From NCBI GenBank assembly GCA_964020155.1, contig OZ026558.1, positions 3,514,969 through 3,578,968 on the forward strand: DNA of 64,000 nucleotides, in the 5' to 3' direction. Source of the DNA: Chondrilla cf. caribensis (taxonomy: Eukaryota > Porifera > Demospongiae > Chondrillida > Chondrillidae). Made by a program: the position numbers and the translations under genes. Positions within the stretch are counted from its first letter, which is position 1. Each line of letters begins with the position of its first letter. The notes beneath the pieces were generated by a model. The model was not told where the DNA came from, searched no databases, and saw only the letters and a program-made list of their open reading frames with translations. Shown one piece after another: positions 1 to 12,155 of this stretch.

Positions 1-794
1 GACACGTAATGCACTGAACGATTCAGCGGATAGCAGTTTATAAATACCTACCAGTTCACTCATTGTTACCGTTAGTACTAAGGATCAGAGTCAAACCGCC
101 AGATTTGCCCGCATTCTAGGGTCGCTACCCTGCCAGCGAGTGTGGGATCTGGCATAGCGAGACTGGTAAAACCATGTATAGATGCTCAATACTGCGTAGA
201 CAAAGTCTACACTAAGTATTTATTTCTTAGCAGTTGGATGCTAACAATAGAGAATAATTTTATCTACGACACGACTAGCTTCCTCGTACAATAAGCAATA
301 GGCGCTATAGCATGTCTTAAACTTTAGGTCTTACCAGTAGAAACGTTGTATATAGGGAAATCCTTTCTGCAGTCATTAATGCAAATATCAATATACTTAA
401 AAATGTGTTTGGAAAAATTGATATCCTTGTTTGTTACAATTACAATTGTACGTTCAAATCCCCACAGCACCACATCATTACAATACATACATTTTTGTGT
501 TTTAGTCATGTACACGAGTTTTGTATGTGTGCACAACATGTTTATAGACAGTCCATGCGTGTAGGTGAATTCTTGTGTGTGGTACAATTTATAGTGGTGA
601 TAATGGTAATTTGTGATGATAGTGCATATCATTCCCGGTAGTACATGACATTGACTCAGTTTATCCTCATTCTACTGTGCATATTCAGCGATGTCATTGC
701 ACACAGGTGAAAGTACAGAGTATTATAAGAGTATTGTCAGCTCAGATTATCATTGACCTATTGTGAACCTTTTGTGTTATATTATTGCACACAG
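1..794 (+). other. intron 1 of the first receptor gene (signal exon outside window)
   Basis: No exon is seen here. The stretch is close to identical to 49776-50561, which is intron 1 of the gene at 49617-54074 and begins 110 bp after that gene's signal exon. By analogy the signal exon of the first gene lies about 110-160 bp upstream of base 1. The two copies differ by scattered single bases and a small indel near 440. Confidence 0.7.
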
Positions 795-3703
795 GTGATG
801 CTGACCCCTCCATCTCCACATCCACTCCTACTCCATGTTATGGAGATGTAGTGACTCTAGTATGTCACCATCCTGAGCTGGCTAGCAACCCTGGAAGGTA
901 CTTTAGTAGTGGACCATCATGGAGGGAGAATGGTGTGGTGATCACACCATCTACTGGTATATATCACCAGGATGATACATCAGAGGACCTCACTCGTACA
1001 ACTCTCACCATCAACATTACAGTGGACCACTTCAGGAACAAGTCATTCAACTATTCTTGTCTACTAGTATTAGCTGAGAATGGGCTACCTTCTGGTGAAG
1101 TGGATACTAGTGAAGAAGTCATTGTAGATCCTGTTGGTGATTGGGTGATTGTGTGAAAGCGAGTGTGAGGGTATAGGGTATGGAGGATAATGATGATATA
1201 CTGAATGTGTACACCAATGTATGGAATCACATGCTATCAATGTACTGTCATGTACAGTGTGTAGAGTAACTGTTTCTTTCCTATACTGTGTGTTGTTTGT
1301 ATGTTCCTATAATATATTATAATCATTACAAGTGCAAATTACCCACTGCAGAACCACGCCCACTCTCCACCATTGTGAGCATTGACTGTAGTATCCCTAC
1401 CAGCATTGCTTTCAACTGGACCCACACTCCAATGGAGTGCTACAAGGACAGGATCAGCTACTATGTGTCCTGGGTGAATATCGACAAAAACACTGAGAAT
1501 GGTTCTAATGTCACTACAGGACACATGTACAACATTACCGGCCTTGTTGCTAATAGCAACTACACCATCAGTGTCCAGACAGTAGTGGATGGGAATGTTC
1601 AGAGTACAGCTGTGTCTAGAGCTGTCACGACCAGTGAGTTCAACTAGAACATTATCCTCATTTCTTATAGTTTTTATATCAGATATACTTGTACATTTGG
1701 GATGTGATGGGTTGTTGGTAATTGTATGCGTGTGAATATCTGTGTATTATATGTGTACATTTGTGTGCATGCATGCGTGTGTATGTACATGTGTATTTCC
1801 TCAGGTGGTGGTTTACTTTGGAGTAGGTGAGGACTGTACCTAGTCATTACTTCAAGATGGTCCTGCCCCACCATTGTTTATATACGTTAACATAATATCC
1901 TGTAGTACATTCATCTATATTTATAATTCAGTTCGTTTGTTTGTTTGTTCGCGATTCGGGCAAAAACTACTGCACAGGGCACCACCAAACTCTCAGGGAT
2001 TATGAAGTACGGTTCGGGAAGTGTCCTCCACGGGTTAAAATCGACCGTCTAACTGTCCATGTGGAGAGAACCTTCAATTTCCGGTTTTTCCTTCGCGGCT
2101 GATGGCCATTTTTAATTATCATCCAGTGACTTCCGGTTGTCGTGCGACTCGATTGGCTGTCATCCAACGATTAAATTTAAACTTACCGTCATTATAGGAA
2201 CTAACCTCTGTTGCCACCAGTGAAGATGCACACGACTTACTTACTAGTCTAATATAAACATTGTTTCACTCCTAGTACATAACACAAGTACATGATGTCA
2301 TGTGATACAAAATTACTGGATTAACACCTTATACCCTCAAGGGGTGATACTGGATAAACACTTCATCCCACCCCCCTAGGGGTGGTTAAACATCTCAGGT
2401 AGCACCCCACTGTCTACAGTGTACACACTTGACTGTGTATAACTTTGCTTGTTGTGCAGGCAAACCTCTGGTTCTCCCAAAGACCCCATCACTGTCAGCT
2501 TGTTACAACAGAAACTTCACTTTGTACTGTGATGTGTCCCCACTCCACATACTACAGTTCAGTGGAATTAACTGGATATTCAATTCACACCACATATTGG
2601 GTGGATTTGACACTTATACTGTGTCAAGCAATGGTAGAGAGTTAGTGATTCACAGTGTGACAGCAAGTACAGCTGGTGACTATGGCTGTGGTATCGAACT
2701 GAACAGTAGGACTCTAGTGGAAGGGGACACATACTCTATGCACCCCTTAGGTATGTATGTTTGTGTGTAACATGCATTAATAGGAAAAACTCTTGACGGC
2801 AACTTTCTGTTCAATGTTGGCAATTCAGCACATGTTTACACATTCAGCACATGTAAACATGGCAAACGAAAGGTGTCTTGAGACATCTGTCGAACTTGTG
2901 AATAAAGGAATATTGGCTGTACATGTATGGGACTATTCACTGATCCTAATGTATCTTTTGTTATCTATATATCTTTCCTGTCCAGACTCTCCAAAGGAGC
3001 CCTACAACTTAACTCTCACTCCTGGTGTTGCTGGCATCAGTGTATCGTGGGAACATGACAGGTCCTGTTTTGAGGATCACTTGTTTGTTTTCATTGTTAG
3101 TTGGCAGAAAGCTTGCACCTGTGACCTCTCTGAGCTGAGCACTGCAGTGATTGGAACAACCTTCAACATTCAAGACTTGGAACCTGACATCATCTACAGC
3201 ATTTGTGTTTCAGCTGTAAGCTCTTCTGATGATCAAGTGAAGAGTGAGAGGAAGTGCCTTCACATCAAGACTTTGAAACCTGTTTGTAAGTGCTATTCTG
3301 ACCTTCCACATACCATTACTGGACACATTACACAAGTTTGCACATTGTGTGTTCACCATGCAGTAGAGTGGCATGCATATGTAGAATATATACATATGTA
3401 ATGATGTCATAGTTTAGAGGTTTACACATATACATACATGAGCAGTACATGTCCATTGAATGTACTTACATAGTTGAAATTTACATGTTGACATTCATGT
3501 GTCCATGACATACCTGGTGTACCTGTTTGCACAGAACTAAGCTAAAGTGTACAATTTACCATGCACATTTGTTACTGAGGTTTTTTTACCAAATATTAAG
3601 CTATTTTTCTTCCTCTTTACAAAGTTATAATACAAACACCCACTCACTATACCAACGAACGCGTGCACAAACACACATACACACACGTATGCATGCACAT
3701 ACG

Positions 3704-3798
<95 letters not shown>

Positions 3799-4553
3799 CT
3801 ACCTCTAACACAGGTGGACTGTCCACAGGTCTCATTGCTGGTATTGTGGTAGTCTGTGTTGTTGTCATTTTACTGACATTTCTAGCTGGTTGTGGAGTTG
3901 GAGCGATAGTACTTATTGTTTATCAGAAAAAGTCCAAACCATCAACAAGTATGTTGTGTACAGTACTCTGTAGTACAGTAGGTGTACTGTGTAGTATGGT
4001 TGGTGTAACGTGTAGTACGGTAGGTGTACTGTGTAGTACGGTAGGTGTACTGTGTAGTATGGTAGGTGTACTGTGTAGTACAGTAGGTGTACTGTGTAGT
4101 ACGGTAGGTGTACTGTGTATCACTGTGGGGGTGTTGTGCTGTAATGGATATACGTATTCTTCTTACTGTGTGTATACAAACAATTATTAACTTACACACC
4201 CTCACACTCACCACTTCTAGTTTGACAAATACTTGACAACATTACTACATGTATGTATACAGGTGTGCACACATACCACTTGCAATTACAACTATTGTAA
4301 TCATTTCCATTTTAGGTTAACTTGAAGTGCATACAGTTTGGCACAACTAAACACTAATTCACATGTTCTGTATTATCCACTCACTATAGGATCAACTGAA
4401 GGTACAGTTGATGAAGACAACAAGAACTCTCCCATCCCATCTTATGTCAATGTAGAATTGGATGACGGAAGTGTTCCCATGACAACCAGCCCTGGTTACA
4501 TGCCGGTTGAAAGGATGACTGAAGGTCCCAAACCTCTTTATGGAAACTTGTGA
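795..4553 (+). CDS. type A Ig/FN3 receptor, 5' partial
   Basis: Single-pass cell-surface receptor of the array family. Exons: Ig1 795-1136, FN3-A1 1352-1633, Ig2-A 2460-2750, FN3-A2 2986-3285, TM 3799-3948, tail 4390-4553. All junctions are AG/GT and phase 1. Ig1 has the two disulfide cysteines (TLVC and NYSC) and the core Trp (SWRENG). FN3-A1 has [12 protein letters not shown], typical of the FN3 E-F region, and several N-glycosylation sequons. The TM helix is valine-rich (about [17 protein letters not shown]) and followed by basic residues. The tail carries SYVNVE, GYMPV and LYGNL and ends at 4553. The last 1529 coding bases are open. The missing signal exon is the only gap. The Ig1 donor is GTGATT rather than the usual GTGAGT. 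Binding partner unknown. Confidence 0.75.
1919..2249. repeat. interspersed repeat inside FN3-A1 to Ig2-A intron
   Basis: This block of about 330 bp starts near a GTTTGTTTGTTTGTT run. It is present at the same place in the gene at 23636-28007 (25435-25788) and as a right-hand remnant at 13803-13945. It is absent from the same intron at 41400 and 51710, where the flanks are contiguous, so it is an insertion. No ORF; class unknown. Confidence 0.5.
3708..3797. repeat. (CA)n microsatellite touching the TM-exon acceptor
   Basis: Nearly pure CA repeat. Its last unit supplies the CAG of the splice acceptor at 3798, so it sits where a polypyrimidine tract would normally be. Confidence 0.9.
3949..4135. 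repeat. 21-bp minisatellite in TM to tail intron
   Basis: Degenerate tandem copies of a 21-bp unit (core GTAGTACGGTAGGTGTACTG). Only one of its three frames lacks TAG stops, and that is the frame entered from the TM exon. It reads as the 7-residue repeat CSTVGVL. Confidence 0.85.
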
Positions 4554-4849
4554 ATGACTTGAAATGGAGTGTTGTTCGTGCTTTGTGTCAACATCAAGTA
4601 CTGTTTGTATATATACATGTAATAGATCTCTTTGTAGAGAACAGAATGTGAAGTACTCTTATCACTTTGTACATACGTATGTACTTGTGTCATTTGTCCT
4701 TGAATAGAGTGTTGTTTGTTGCTATAGCTGTGTTTTCCTCTTATTGTTTAGACAATTGGATTTGATTTTTATATTCTGTTATTAGTAAAGTAATGCTATG
4801 CATATAGATCCTCCACATGAGTGAAGGCGTGTTGTGTTGCAAAACCCCA
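4554..4849 (+). other. 3' flank of the first gene
   Basis: Conserved 3'-UTR-like sequence shared with the other array genes (AACTGAATGTG, TTGTGTCATTTGTCCTTGAAT). No AATAAA in this copy. No other gene seen. Confidence 0.5.
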
Positions 4850-5135
4850 AACAATCAATCAGCCAATCAATCAATGACACAGACTGTACTGCCTCACCCT
4901 TACATTACACAACTGCATAGTCATCAAAATGTGTACTGTTAGGAGCAAGAACAGATTAGGTCCACAAAATTAATACTATCTAAATTTGTCCATCTATCGT
5001 AATCTAGGTCTTCCTCTAGGCCTTCTCCCCTCTTCATATCCATCCCTTCCACTCTTCCCTTCCATTCCTATTGTCTCTTCTTCATCGTCTCCAGAACCCC
5101 TACTTGCCCCAGCCTCTAAAATTTCTTCATTGGTG
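4850..5135 (-). mobile_element. LINE 3'-end fragment, 5' truncated
   Basis: On the minus strand the segment encodes a LINE reverse-transcriptase C-terminus (GRRPRGRPRLR-MD here, with a stop before MD; open as RRPRGRPKLRWMD in the copy at 37571-37890). It then runs into an (ATTG)n-like tail at 4850-4875. Related copies at 27971, 37571, 60550 and 63056 sit at the same place in the array block, so it inserted before the block was duplicated. Confidence 0.6.
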
Positions 5136-5198
5136 GTAATTGTTGCTTAAAATATAGCGAATTGCAAAACCCCTTGGTAACTAATTAACAAAAATCGA

Positions 5199-5276
5199 TG
5201 ACGTCACTGTTCTTGCGTGCACGCGGCTTGCCCCAGCAATCGCCGTATCGACCCCTGTGTAGGTAAGGGTTTTCCT
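5199..5276 (+). promoter_or_regulatory. candidate promoter of a C-type gene: CRE palindrome plus Rel-like site
   Basis: TGACGTCA, a perfect CRE octamer, lies at 5199-5206 and GGGTTTTCCT at 5267-5276. The latter is 48 bp before the ATG at 5324. Both recur before the C-type signal exons at 38101, 61066 and 63572. Confidence 0.45.
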
Positions 5277-5323
5277 ATCAATTATCGGTTTGACATACCT
5301 ATTCGATAGTGTATGATCGTGAT

Positions 5324-6069
5324 ATGTTGCGATTTTTTGTGACAACGAATCGCTTTTATTGGATAATTTTCGTCCTCTCTACGGCTATCTGTGGACCAGG
5401 TGAGTAGAGATCTTTGATCCGCTGTTACAGTAGTAGAATACCTTTTTAAATATCGGGAATTTATAAGACTGTTTAACCACTGATATAAGAGGATGAATAG
5501 TCATAGATAATACCATTAAACTTAGGTATTCTTCATATACAATGGCTACTGCTACCTCAACCCTTTTCTCCAGCTGCATGGTTGTGCAGTAGTATCTAGA
5601 CCTATTATCCTACCTTCCACCTCTGGGAAGGCTCACTACATATCAATTACCCACACTGACTGTGGATTTATCCTGTCACTGTATTTGTGTCCACAATCAC
5701 TGGACTAAGTATAATCCTTCCCAAACAAGCTCTTCCTGAATCACTTGAAGTGAGCAAATTGTACTGCTTCAGAGACTGACCTTCACCAGCTTTATCACAA
5801 CAAACATGTTTACATGTTTGAGGGACTTACAGGGCTTCTTCACCTTTTGTCCTGATTGCACAATGTCTCAATTACATGTTCCAAATATTATTATGATCCT
5901 TGTACAGTGGAAGCTACATAACCTGTCATTATGTTATCCAAAACGCAACATCCTTTTTAATTTAAATTATCAAGCCATCATGATACTATGCCAACAATAA
6001 CATAGCCCAGGTTACATGCAGATTGAAAGGATGACTGAAGGTCCCAAACCTCTTTATAGAAACTTGTGA
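5324..6069 (+). pseudogene. C-type receptor relic 1
   Basis: A signal-peptide exon at 5324-5399 (starts MLRFFVTTNRF, hydrophobic core YWIIFVLSTAI, ends phase 1 at GTGAGT) is followed by part of an Ig-like exon from about 5595 (VVSRPIILP, then HTDC). That part is shortened against the copy at 61337 and soon reaches a stop. A scrap of tail exon at 6006-6069 still spells the GYMQIERM..LY region and stop, but with Gly to Arg in the YGNL motif. No FN3 or TM exon remains. I read it as the remains of a receptor with the same signal and tail but a different Ig domain. Confidence 0.55.
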
Positions 6070-6517
6070 ATGACTTGAAATGGAGTATTGTTTTGTGCTT
6101 TGTGTCAACATCAAGTACTGTGTGCATGTATACATTATGTCAGATCTTATTGTAGAGAACTGAGTGTGAATTTATATAATTAGTACTTTTATCACTTGTA
6201 CGTACTTGTGTCATTTATCCTTGAATGAAGTGTTGTTTGTTGCTATATTGAGTAGCTGAATCTTTGTGTTTAAACCAGATTATTATATTTAGCTATAGTT
6301 AGAGTGATAATACATGTCTAGAATGAACATTTGTAAATGTTCCTTGTGTACATAAAATTATAAGTTCAGACAGTGAGAGCGTGTTTAACAGTACAATCAA
6401 ATATTGCTCTCTCCAGTGACATCATCCTTGGTACCTCATTCTACCTCCCATTACAACCAGTTGCAGGGCTAGTGCTGTGGGTTGCTGTCTATACTTGTGA
6501 ATACTACTGTACTCACA
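6070..6517 (+). other. 3' flank of the relic and 5' flank block of the next gene
   Basis: The first half matches 3' flanks of array genes. From about 6357 it matches blocks upstream of the genes at 12156, 23636, 39565 and 44157 (TAAGTTCAGACAGTGAGAGC and following). No coding exon seen. Confidence 0.5.
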
Positions 6518-6627
6518 TGACGTTATAAACAGTCTGTACGTCCTGGTATAAATTGAAGTTGTAAGAGCTCGAAGTCTCGCTATTCGTGTGCATGTGTATA
6601 AAGGGCATAGATTGAAGGGGTTTCCCC
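6518..6627 (+). promoter_or_regulatory. candidate promoter: TGACGTTA, TATAAAG, GGGGTTTCCCC
   Basis: CRE-like TGACGTTA at 6518-6525, TATA-like TATAAAG at 6597-6603 and a Rel/NF-kappaB-like palindrome GGGGTTTCCCC at 6617-6627. The last is 36 bp before the ATG at 6663. The order and spacing are kept upstream of the gene at 39565. Confidence 0.5.
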
Positions 6628-6870
6628 TCATGATCAGCATGTGACATGCATATTTGTACGTAATGTTGCGATTCTCAAGGAATTACTGTATATATTTCGT
6701 CTTTGTTTCAGTTCTCTGTACACCAGGTGAGTGGCTCGTGGTTTTGACTTTGATAGAATTCGTTGCGTCGAGAAGGGAATTGATCTAGGCTAGAACTAAT
6801 ACAGCGACTACCGGTTTAAAATCCCTACGTCTCTCCCAGTTAAAGAGCCATCAACCAAAAGTATAGGGTA

Positions 6871-6892
6871 TAGACCAGGTGGACTTGGTCTA
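6871..6892. repeat. 22-bp near-palindrome in intron 1
   Basis: TAGACCA and TGGTCTA arms around GGTGGACT. The same element is at 12443-12464, where the centre is GTCGAC; degraded forms occur near 23860 and 39790. Confidence 0.5.
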
Positions 6893-8834
6893 CTGTTCTA
6901 CAAGGCTCGCGAACACTCAATCTAAACACATTATTTTCAGTGAGTGCTAACAGTAGAGAACCTTATGGTAGCTTTTTCGTGCAATTGGCAATATGAGCTA
7001 CCTCCACTATCTTCAAGTTGAGGTCTTACTAGTCGAAACGTTGTATTGGCGCTGTTTCTGTTTCAATACCACTGATAATTCGTATTCCTTGTTCGTGTTC
7101 CAGTCGATATCATGTTCAGCTCCCCACAACACCACATCATTAAGATGTAGTATAATACACATGATTGTGTTCTATGTACTATGTACAAACTTTGTATGAC
7201 ATTGTGCTAGCCACTACATGTCAGAGACAGTCCAGGTTAATTTTTGTGTTTGTACACAATCCATTTATTGTGGTAATGTATGGTGAAGTATGATGAATAT
7301 ATATTACTTAGACTCACCTATTGTGATTATTCTGTGGTATTATTGCACACAGGTGATGCTGACCCCACCATCTCCACATCCACTCCTACTCCATGTTATG
7401 GAGATGTAGTGACTCTAGTGTGTCACCATCCTGAGGTGGTTAGTAACCCTGGAAGGTACTTTAGTAGTGGACCAGCATGGAGGGAGAATGGTGTGGGAAT
7501 TAGACCATCTAGTGGTATATACAGCACAGCTGACACATCAGAGGACCTCACTCGTACAACTCTCACCATCACCATTACAGTGGATCACTTTAGGAACAAG
7601 TCATTCAACTATTCTTGTCTACTAGTATTAGCTGAGAATGGAATACCTACTGGTGAAGTGGAAACTAGTGAAGAAGTCGTTGTAGATCCTGTTGGTGAGT
7701 GGGTGTTTTTGTGAGTGTACAATTTGTACTCTCATGGGCAGTGATCAAAAGAGAGTTATCTTGTCTCTGTGTGCTTGCATGGATGTATGTGAGGGTTTTG
7801 TTGGGTGGATATGTGGGTTAGTGTCAGTGTGAGCATGGAGGATGTTTAATGCACACAGTATGACAAATTTTGATGCAATGATAAGTTAAATCAATAAAGA
7901 ATTTTTGCCCTTTCTTCGATTGAATAAGAATTAATAGATATACATACGTTCATTGGTAGTATTTGTCTGTATTACTTTATAATCATGTCAATGTGTGTAT
8001 CATTGTGATGTACATTTGTACAGCAATGAATAAGATCAGTAGCAACAATGTACATATGAAACAGATTGTAATATAAACCCTGCATATTGTACCTCCTGTA
8101 TTGTGTGTGATTTGTGTGTAACTGCAGTATATTACATAAGACCCTGTACATTATACATGTATGTAGTTTACTGAGAAGAGTTATGGCTGTTACACTTTTG
8201 CTACCAGCACCTCTGCTCCCTGTTCATGAAGGTGCTTATTTTAGTGAATCAGATTACCTTTTAGTGTGAACCTGTCGTAATATTTCATTGCTGGGTGTAC
8301 TAGGTTGCTATCATCACACCACGACATGATCACTATAACTAGTGTACTACGTATGTATGGTGGTCATGTGGCTATGTCAGGCGGCCATCCTCAACATCAC
8401 ATCAACCATATCACCTGCACACAACTGACCACTGTAATCATTGCTATAGGTTACTTGTCACTGTCTCCATACAGTGTGTATCATCTGTACTGTACAGACC
8501 TCACCCCACCTCTCATCACAACCATGGTCCCTCTGGAGTCCTCCATCACTGTTAGCTAGATGGACCCCCCAACCCTGTGCTGTGAGGTACAGAGTATCCT
8601 GGATGTACACCAATGGTGATGGTACTACTGCCACTGGTAGTGGAGTCTCTGACCAGTTGACCAACTACACTATCCCAACCTGTGTACAAGGAGTGTATAC
8701 TGTGTCAGTCCAAGCTGTTGATGGTGTGGGTAATTTAGGACCAGCAACTAGTGTGAGGGTCAAGTCAAGTAAGTGATATGCGCATCCCCATGGTAGACAC
8801 ACACACCTTGTACAAATATACACACCACATACCC

Positions 8835-8835
<1 letters not shown>

Positions 8836-8913
<78 letters not shown>
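8836..8913. repeat. (CA)n microsatellite upstream of Ig2-B
   Basis: Nearly pure CA run followed by interrupted CA/CG repeats to 8952. It lies in the FN3-B1 to Ig2-B intron, 30-70 bp before the acceptor at 8985. Confidence 0.85.
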
Positions 8914-8919
<6 letters not shown>

Positions 8920-10142
8920 GCACACACACGCACACACATACACACACACACACCTCATACCCACCACGTCCTCCCCATCTCACAGCCTATCCACAACCCT
9001 CTGCTGATGCTCCTCCTTGTAAGGACAGGTCACTTGTTCTCACATGTCTAGTCAGTGGACTACTTGAGTATGAGAGGTACATTTGGATGGACGGTAGAGG
9101 TGTTGTTAGGAATTCCAATCAGTACACAATTGATGATGATCAACTGATGATAGAAGATGTCTGTGCAATCAGTGATGGAGATGGGATGTCATATCGATGT
9201 GGTGGAGTGTTACCAACAGGAAGTACAGTGATGGGAGAAGACTATCATGTTGAACCCTTAGGTGAGCATGCACACACACACACGCACGCATGCACACACA
9301 AACACATACACATACATACACAGGCACACACACACAACCAAATCTTACACTACTAAAGGGTATTGTGAATCGTAGACTAACAGTGCCTGTACACATACAC
9401 ATGTACACATGGTACATACGAAGTCCGTCATTGGAGAGATTTTATACTATCATTATGTACATCAAGTACATTATAGAGTTGCCACTTTGGGTCCAATTGC
9501 AACCTTGCAAATAGGGCTACCACAATCCATCATACAGTTTAGTGCTGTCCTGGAGAAGTGTGCGCATGTGTCTCAACTGTGAATTCAAATTTCACTAATT
9601 CTACCCGTTTTCAGTTGTCATTGTTACTGTTGTCAGTTGTCTGAAATTAGACATATAGTGTCTATGTATAGACCATTTGTATGTGCTGACATTATCCCTG
9701 TACAGAGGGAGGTACTGCCTGTGTACTGACTGTATAGATGTGTAGACAATGCATCTTGTGAATCAGATCTTCAGTTCTTGTTAGGAGTATAGTTTCAGTT
9801 CTTTTCTATCAATGAACTTCTATTGTACTGGTTGGTATGTGTTATTACATGTCATTATGATAACTGTAGATTACACAAGACAACTGCTTATACATCAATT
9901 GACAGCATATTGAATACTCACAGGGCATATCGGGTCCTCTGTGTGTAGGCTATGTATGAGTAGTTAGTTTCGTGTTGGTCTTTGCATCTTTTGTGAATCA
10001 TATTTTCAGTTCTTGTTAGGAGCATAGTTTCAGTTCTTTTGTATCGATGAACTTCTATTGTGTTGGTTGGTATGTGTTATTATTAGAATAAGTGAACTGA
10101 AGACTACACAAGACAACTACTTATATATATATATATAGACTG

Positions 10143-10188
10143 CACACAGCAGATTGAATACACACGTGGGTATCCAATCTACTGTGTG
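10143..10188. repeat. inverted repeat (hairpin) in Ig2-B to FN3-B2 intron
   Basis: CACACAGCAGATTG at 10143-10156 faces CAATCTACTGTGTG at 10175-10188: 14-bp arms with one mismatch. It follows a short (TA)n run. The same hairpin is in every B-type copy of this intron. Confidence 0.6.
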
Positions 10189-10859
10189 TAGGCTATATGT
10201 AGGTAGTTTGTATCATGTTGTCTTCAGTTATTGCTCATGAAGAGTGTTTCCTCATTCTCCTCAAGTATCTCAACATGACAGAGAGTCTTCTCCAGTGGAC
10301 TGCCCTCACCACCTCATGTATTCCATCATGTATGGTGTTGTCAGTGAGCTTCAACTACACTTATTCCTCCCTCCCCCAGCTCAACCCGGTCCTCCTGTAG
10401 TGACAATAGAAGCAACAACTGACTCCACTATCACTTTAACATGGAACACTACACTGCATTGTTTCGAGTCTGAAATGTTCACCTTTGTTGTAATTTGGAA
10501 TGAGATTGGAAGTGGGACCAGTACCAATGTGACCACCTCCTCCCCTCCATACACCATCAGTGGACTCCAACCTGGTACCTCTTATCAGATCAGTGTACAT
10601 GGTGTGGGTGGATCGGGGATCTCTGGTTCAAAGAGTGTATCACGTATTGTGACATCTACTGCAATAACAAGTATGTACTTCCTGTTTGTGTGTATTGAAG
10701 CATCTACAGGTGCTGTCTTTGTTGGTTGATGGACAGGTGGAATGAGAATTTCCGATTGAGTACGTGAATGAGATTGATGCTTTGTCTCCATTCTCCTCTA
10801 CTCCCCCCCCCCCCACACACACACAATATGCACACACATTCACACACATACACATACGT

Positions 10860-10997
<138 letters not shown>

Positions 10998-11455
10998 CTA
11001 CCTCTAGCACAGGTGGACTGTCCACAGGTCTCATTGCTGGTATTGTGGTAGTCTGTGTTGTTGTCATTTTACTGACATTTCTAACTGGTTGTGGAGTTGG
11101 AGTGATAGTACTTGTTGTTTACCAGAAGAAGTCCAAACAATCAACAAGTATGTTGTGTTGTGTCATATTTGTTTCCTTTCCACTGCACATTGGCAATGGA
11201 TGGGAATGATTAGTGAGATGTGTCTATTGCACTCATTACCTCTCTTCTACAATGATTGCACTTTCCTGTTCTGTATGTCCACTCACTACAGGATCAACTG
11301 AAGGTAAAGTTGATGAAAATGAAAAGAACTCTCCCATCCCAGCATATGTTAATGTAGAAATGGATGACGGTAGTGTTCCCATGACAACCAGCCCTGGTTA
11401 CATGCTGGTTGAAAGGATGTCTGAAGGTCCCAAACCTCTTTATGGAAACTTGTGA

Positions 11456-11993
11456 ATGACTTGAAATGGAGTGTTGTTTTGTACTTTGTGTCAACATCAA
11501 GTACTGTTTGTATGCATGTCAGATCTTTTTGTAGAGCACTGAATGTGAATTTAGTACTTTTATCACTTGTACATTTGTACTTGTGTCATTTGTCCTTGTC
11601 AATAAATGGGTTGTTGTTTGTTACTATTGATCATGAGTAGCTATGTTTTGAATCTTTTTTTGCTTATTGAATTATTAAATTTGATATATATTAATTAGCT
11701 ATGCTTAAAATGATGATAATATTATGTCACTAGATAAATGATCTAACATTTGTAATTGCTCCTTGTGTACATAAAATTATAAGTTCAGACAGTGAGAGCG
11801 TGTTTAACAGTACAATCAAATATTGGTCTCTCCAGTGACATCATCCTTGGTACCTCATGCCATCAGGTTGAAAGGATGACTGATGACATCATCCTTGGTA
11901 CCTCATTCTACCTGCCATTACCCCCAGTTGCAGGGCTAGTGCTGTGGGTCTACACGTATGAATACAACTGTACTTAGTACACTTGTACCCACA
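11456..11993 (+). other. intergenic: 3' flank and next gene's upstream block
   Basis: 3'-UTR-like sequence with AATAAA at 11601, then the conserved upstream block from about 11775. A short internal duplication of GACATCATCCTTGGTACCTCAT is seen near 11837 and 11884. No exon. Confidence 0.5.
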
Positions 11994-12099
11994 TGACGTT
12001 ATAAACAGTCTGTACTTCCTCGTATGAAGTGATGTTGTAAGAGCTCGAAGTCTCACTATTCGAGTGCATGCTTATAGTGTAGATTGAAGGGTTTCCCCC
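11994..12099 (+). promoter_or_regulatory. candidate promoter: TGACGTTA and GGGTTTCCCCC
   Basis: TGACGTTA at 11994-12001 and GGGTTTCCCCC at 12089-12099, the latter 56 bp before the ATG at 12156. The TATA-like motif of the gene at 6663 is degraded here (CTTATAGTG). Confidence 0.45.
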
Positions 12100-12155
12100 T
12101 CATGATCGCGGTTAACTGTATATGGCACCATAGCTCGCATATTCGTATGTACGTA

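Noticed and set aside
781..800. CACACAG next to Ig exons as recombination signal heptamers (V(D)J-type)
   Set aside because: No nonamer at 12 or 23 bp spacing. The heptamer-like string is the normal splice acceptor.
1339..1524. Minus-strand frames opposite FN3-A1 in each type A gene
   Set aside because: Shadow of the conserved plus-strand exon. The plus strand has the FN3 pattern, splice sites and neighbours.
2445..2645. A 66-codon second frame overlapping every Ig2-A exon
   Set aside because: It recurs only because the Ig2-A exon is so well conserved. It starts in the intron, crosses the acceptor and has no domain.
3527..3808. Long frames of alternating Thr-His or Cys-Val on either strand
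   Set aside because: They are translations of (CA)n/(TG)n microsatellites. The same holds at 8665-8983, 10640-11067, 20244-20558, 53079-53364 and 58006-58774.
3949..4135. CRISPR array
   Set aside because: The 21-bp units are contiguous with no unique spacers, in an intron of a eukaryotic gene.
4390..4553. Canonical ITIM or ITAM in the tail
   Set aside because: Residue -2 of YVNV and YGNL is Pro, not I/V/L/S. YxxL/I pairs are not 6-8 apart. I kept the looser SH2-ligand reading.
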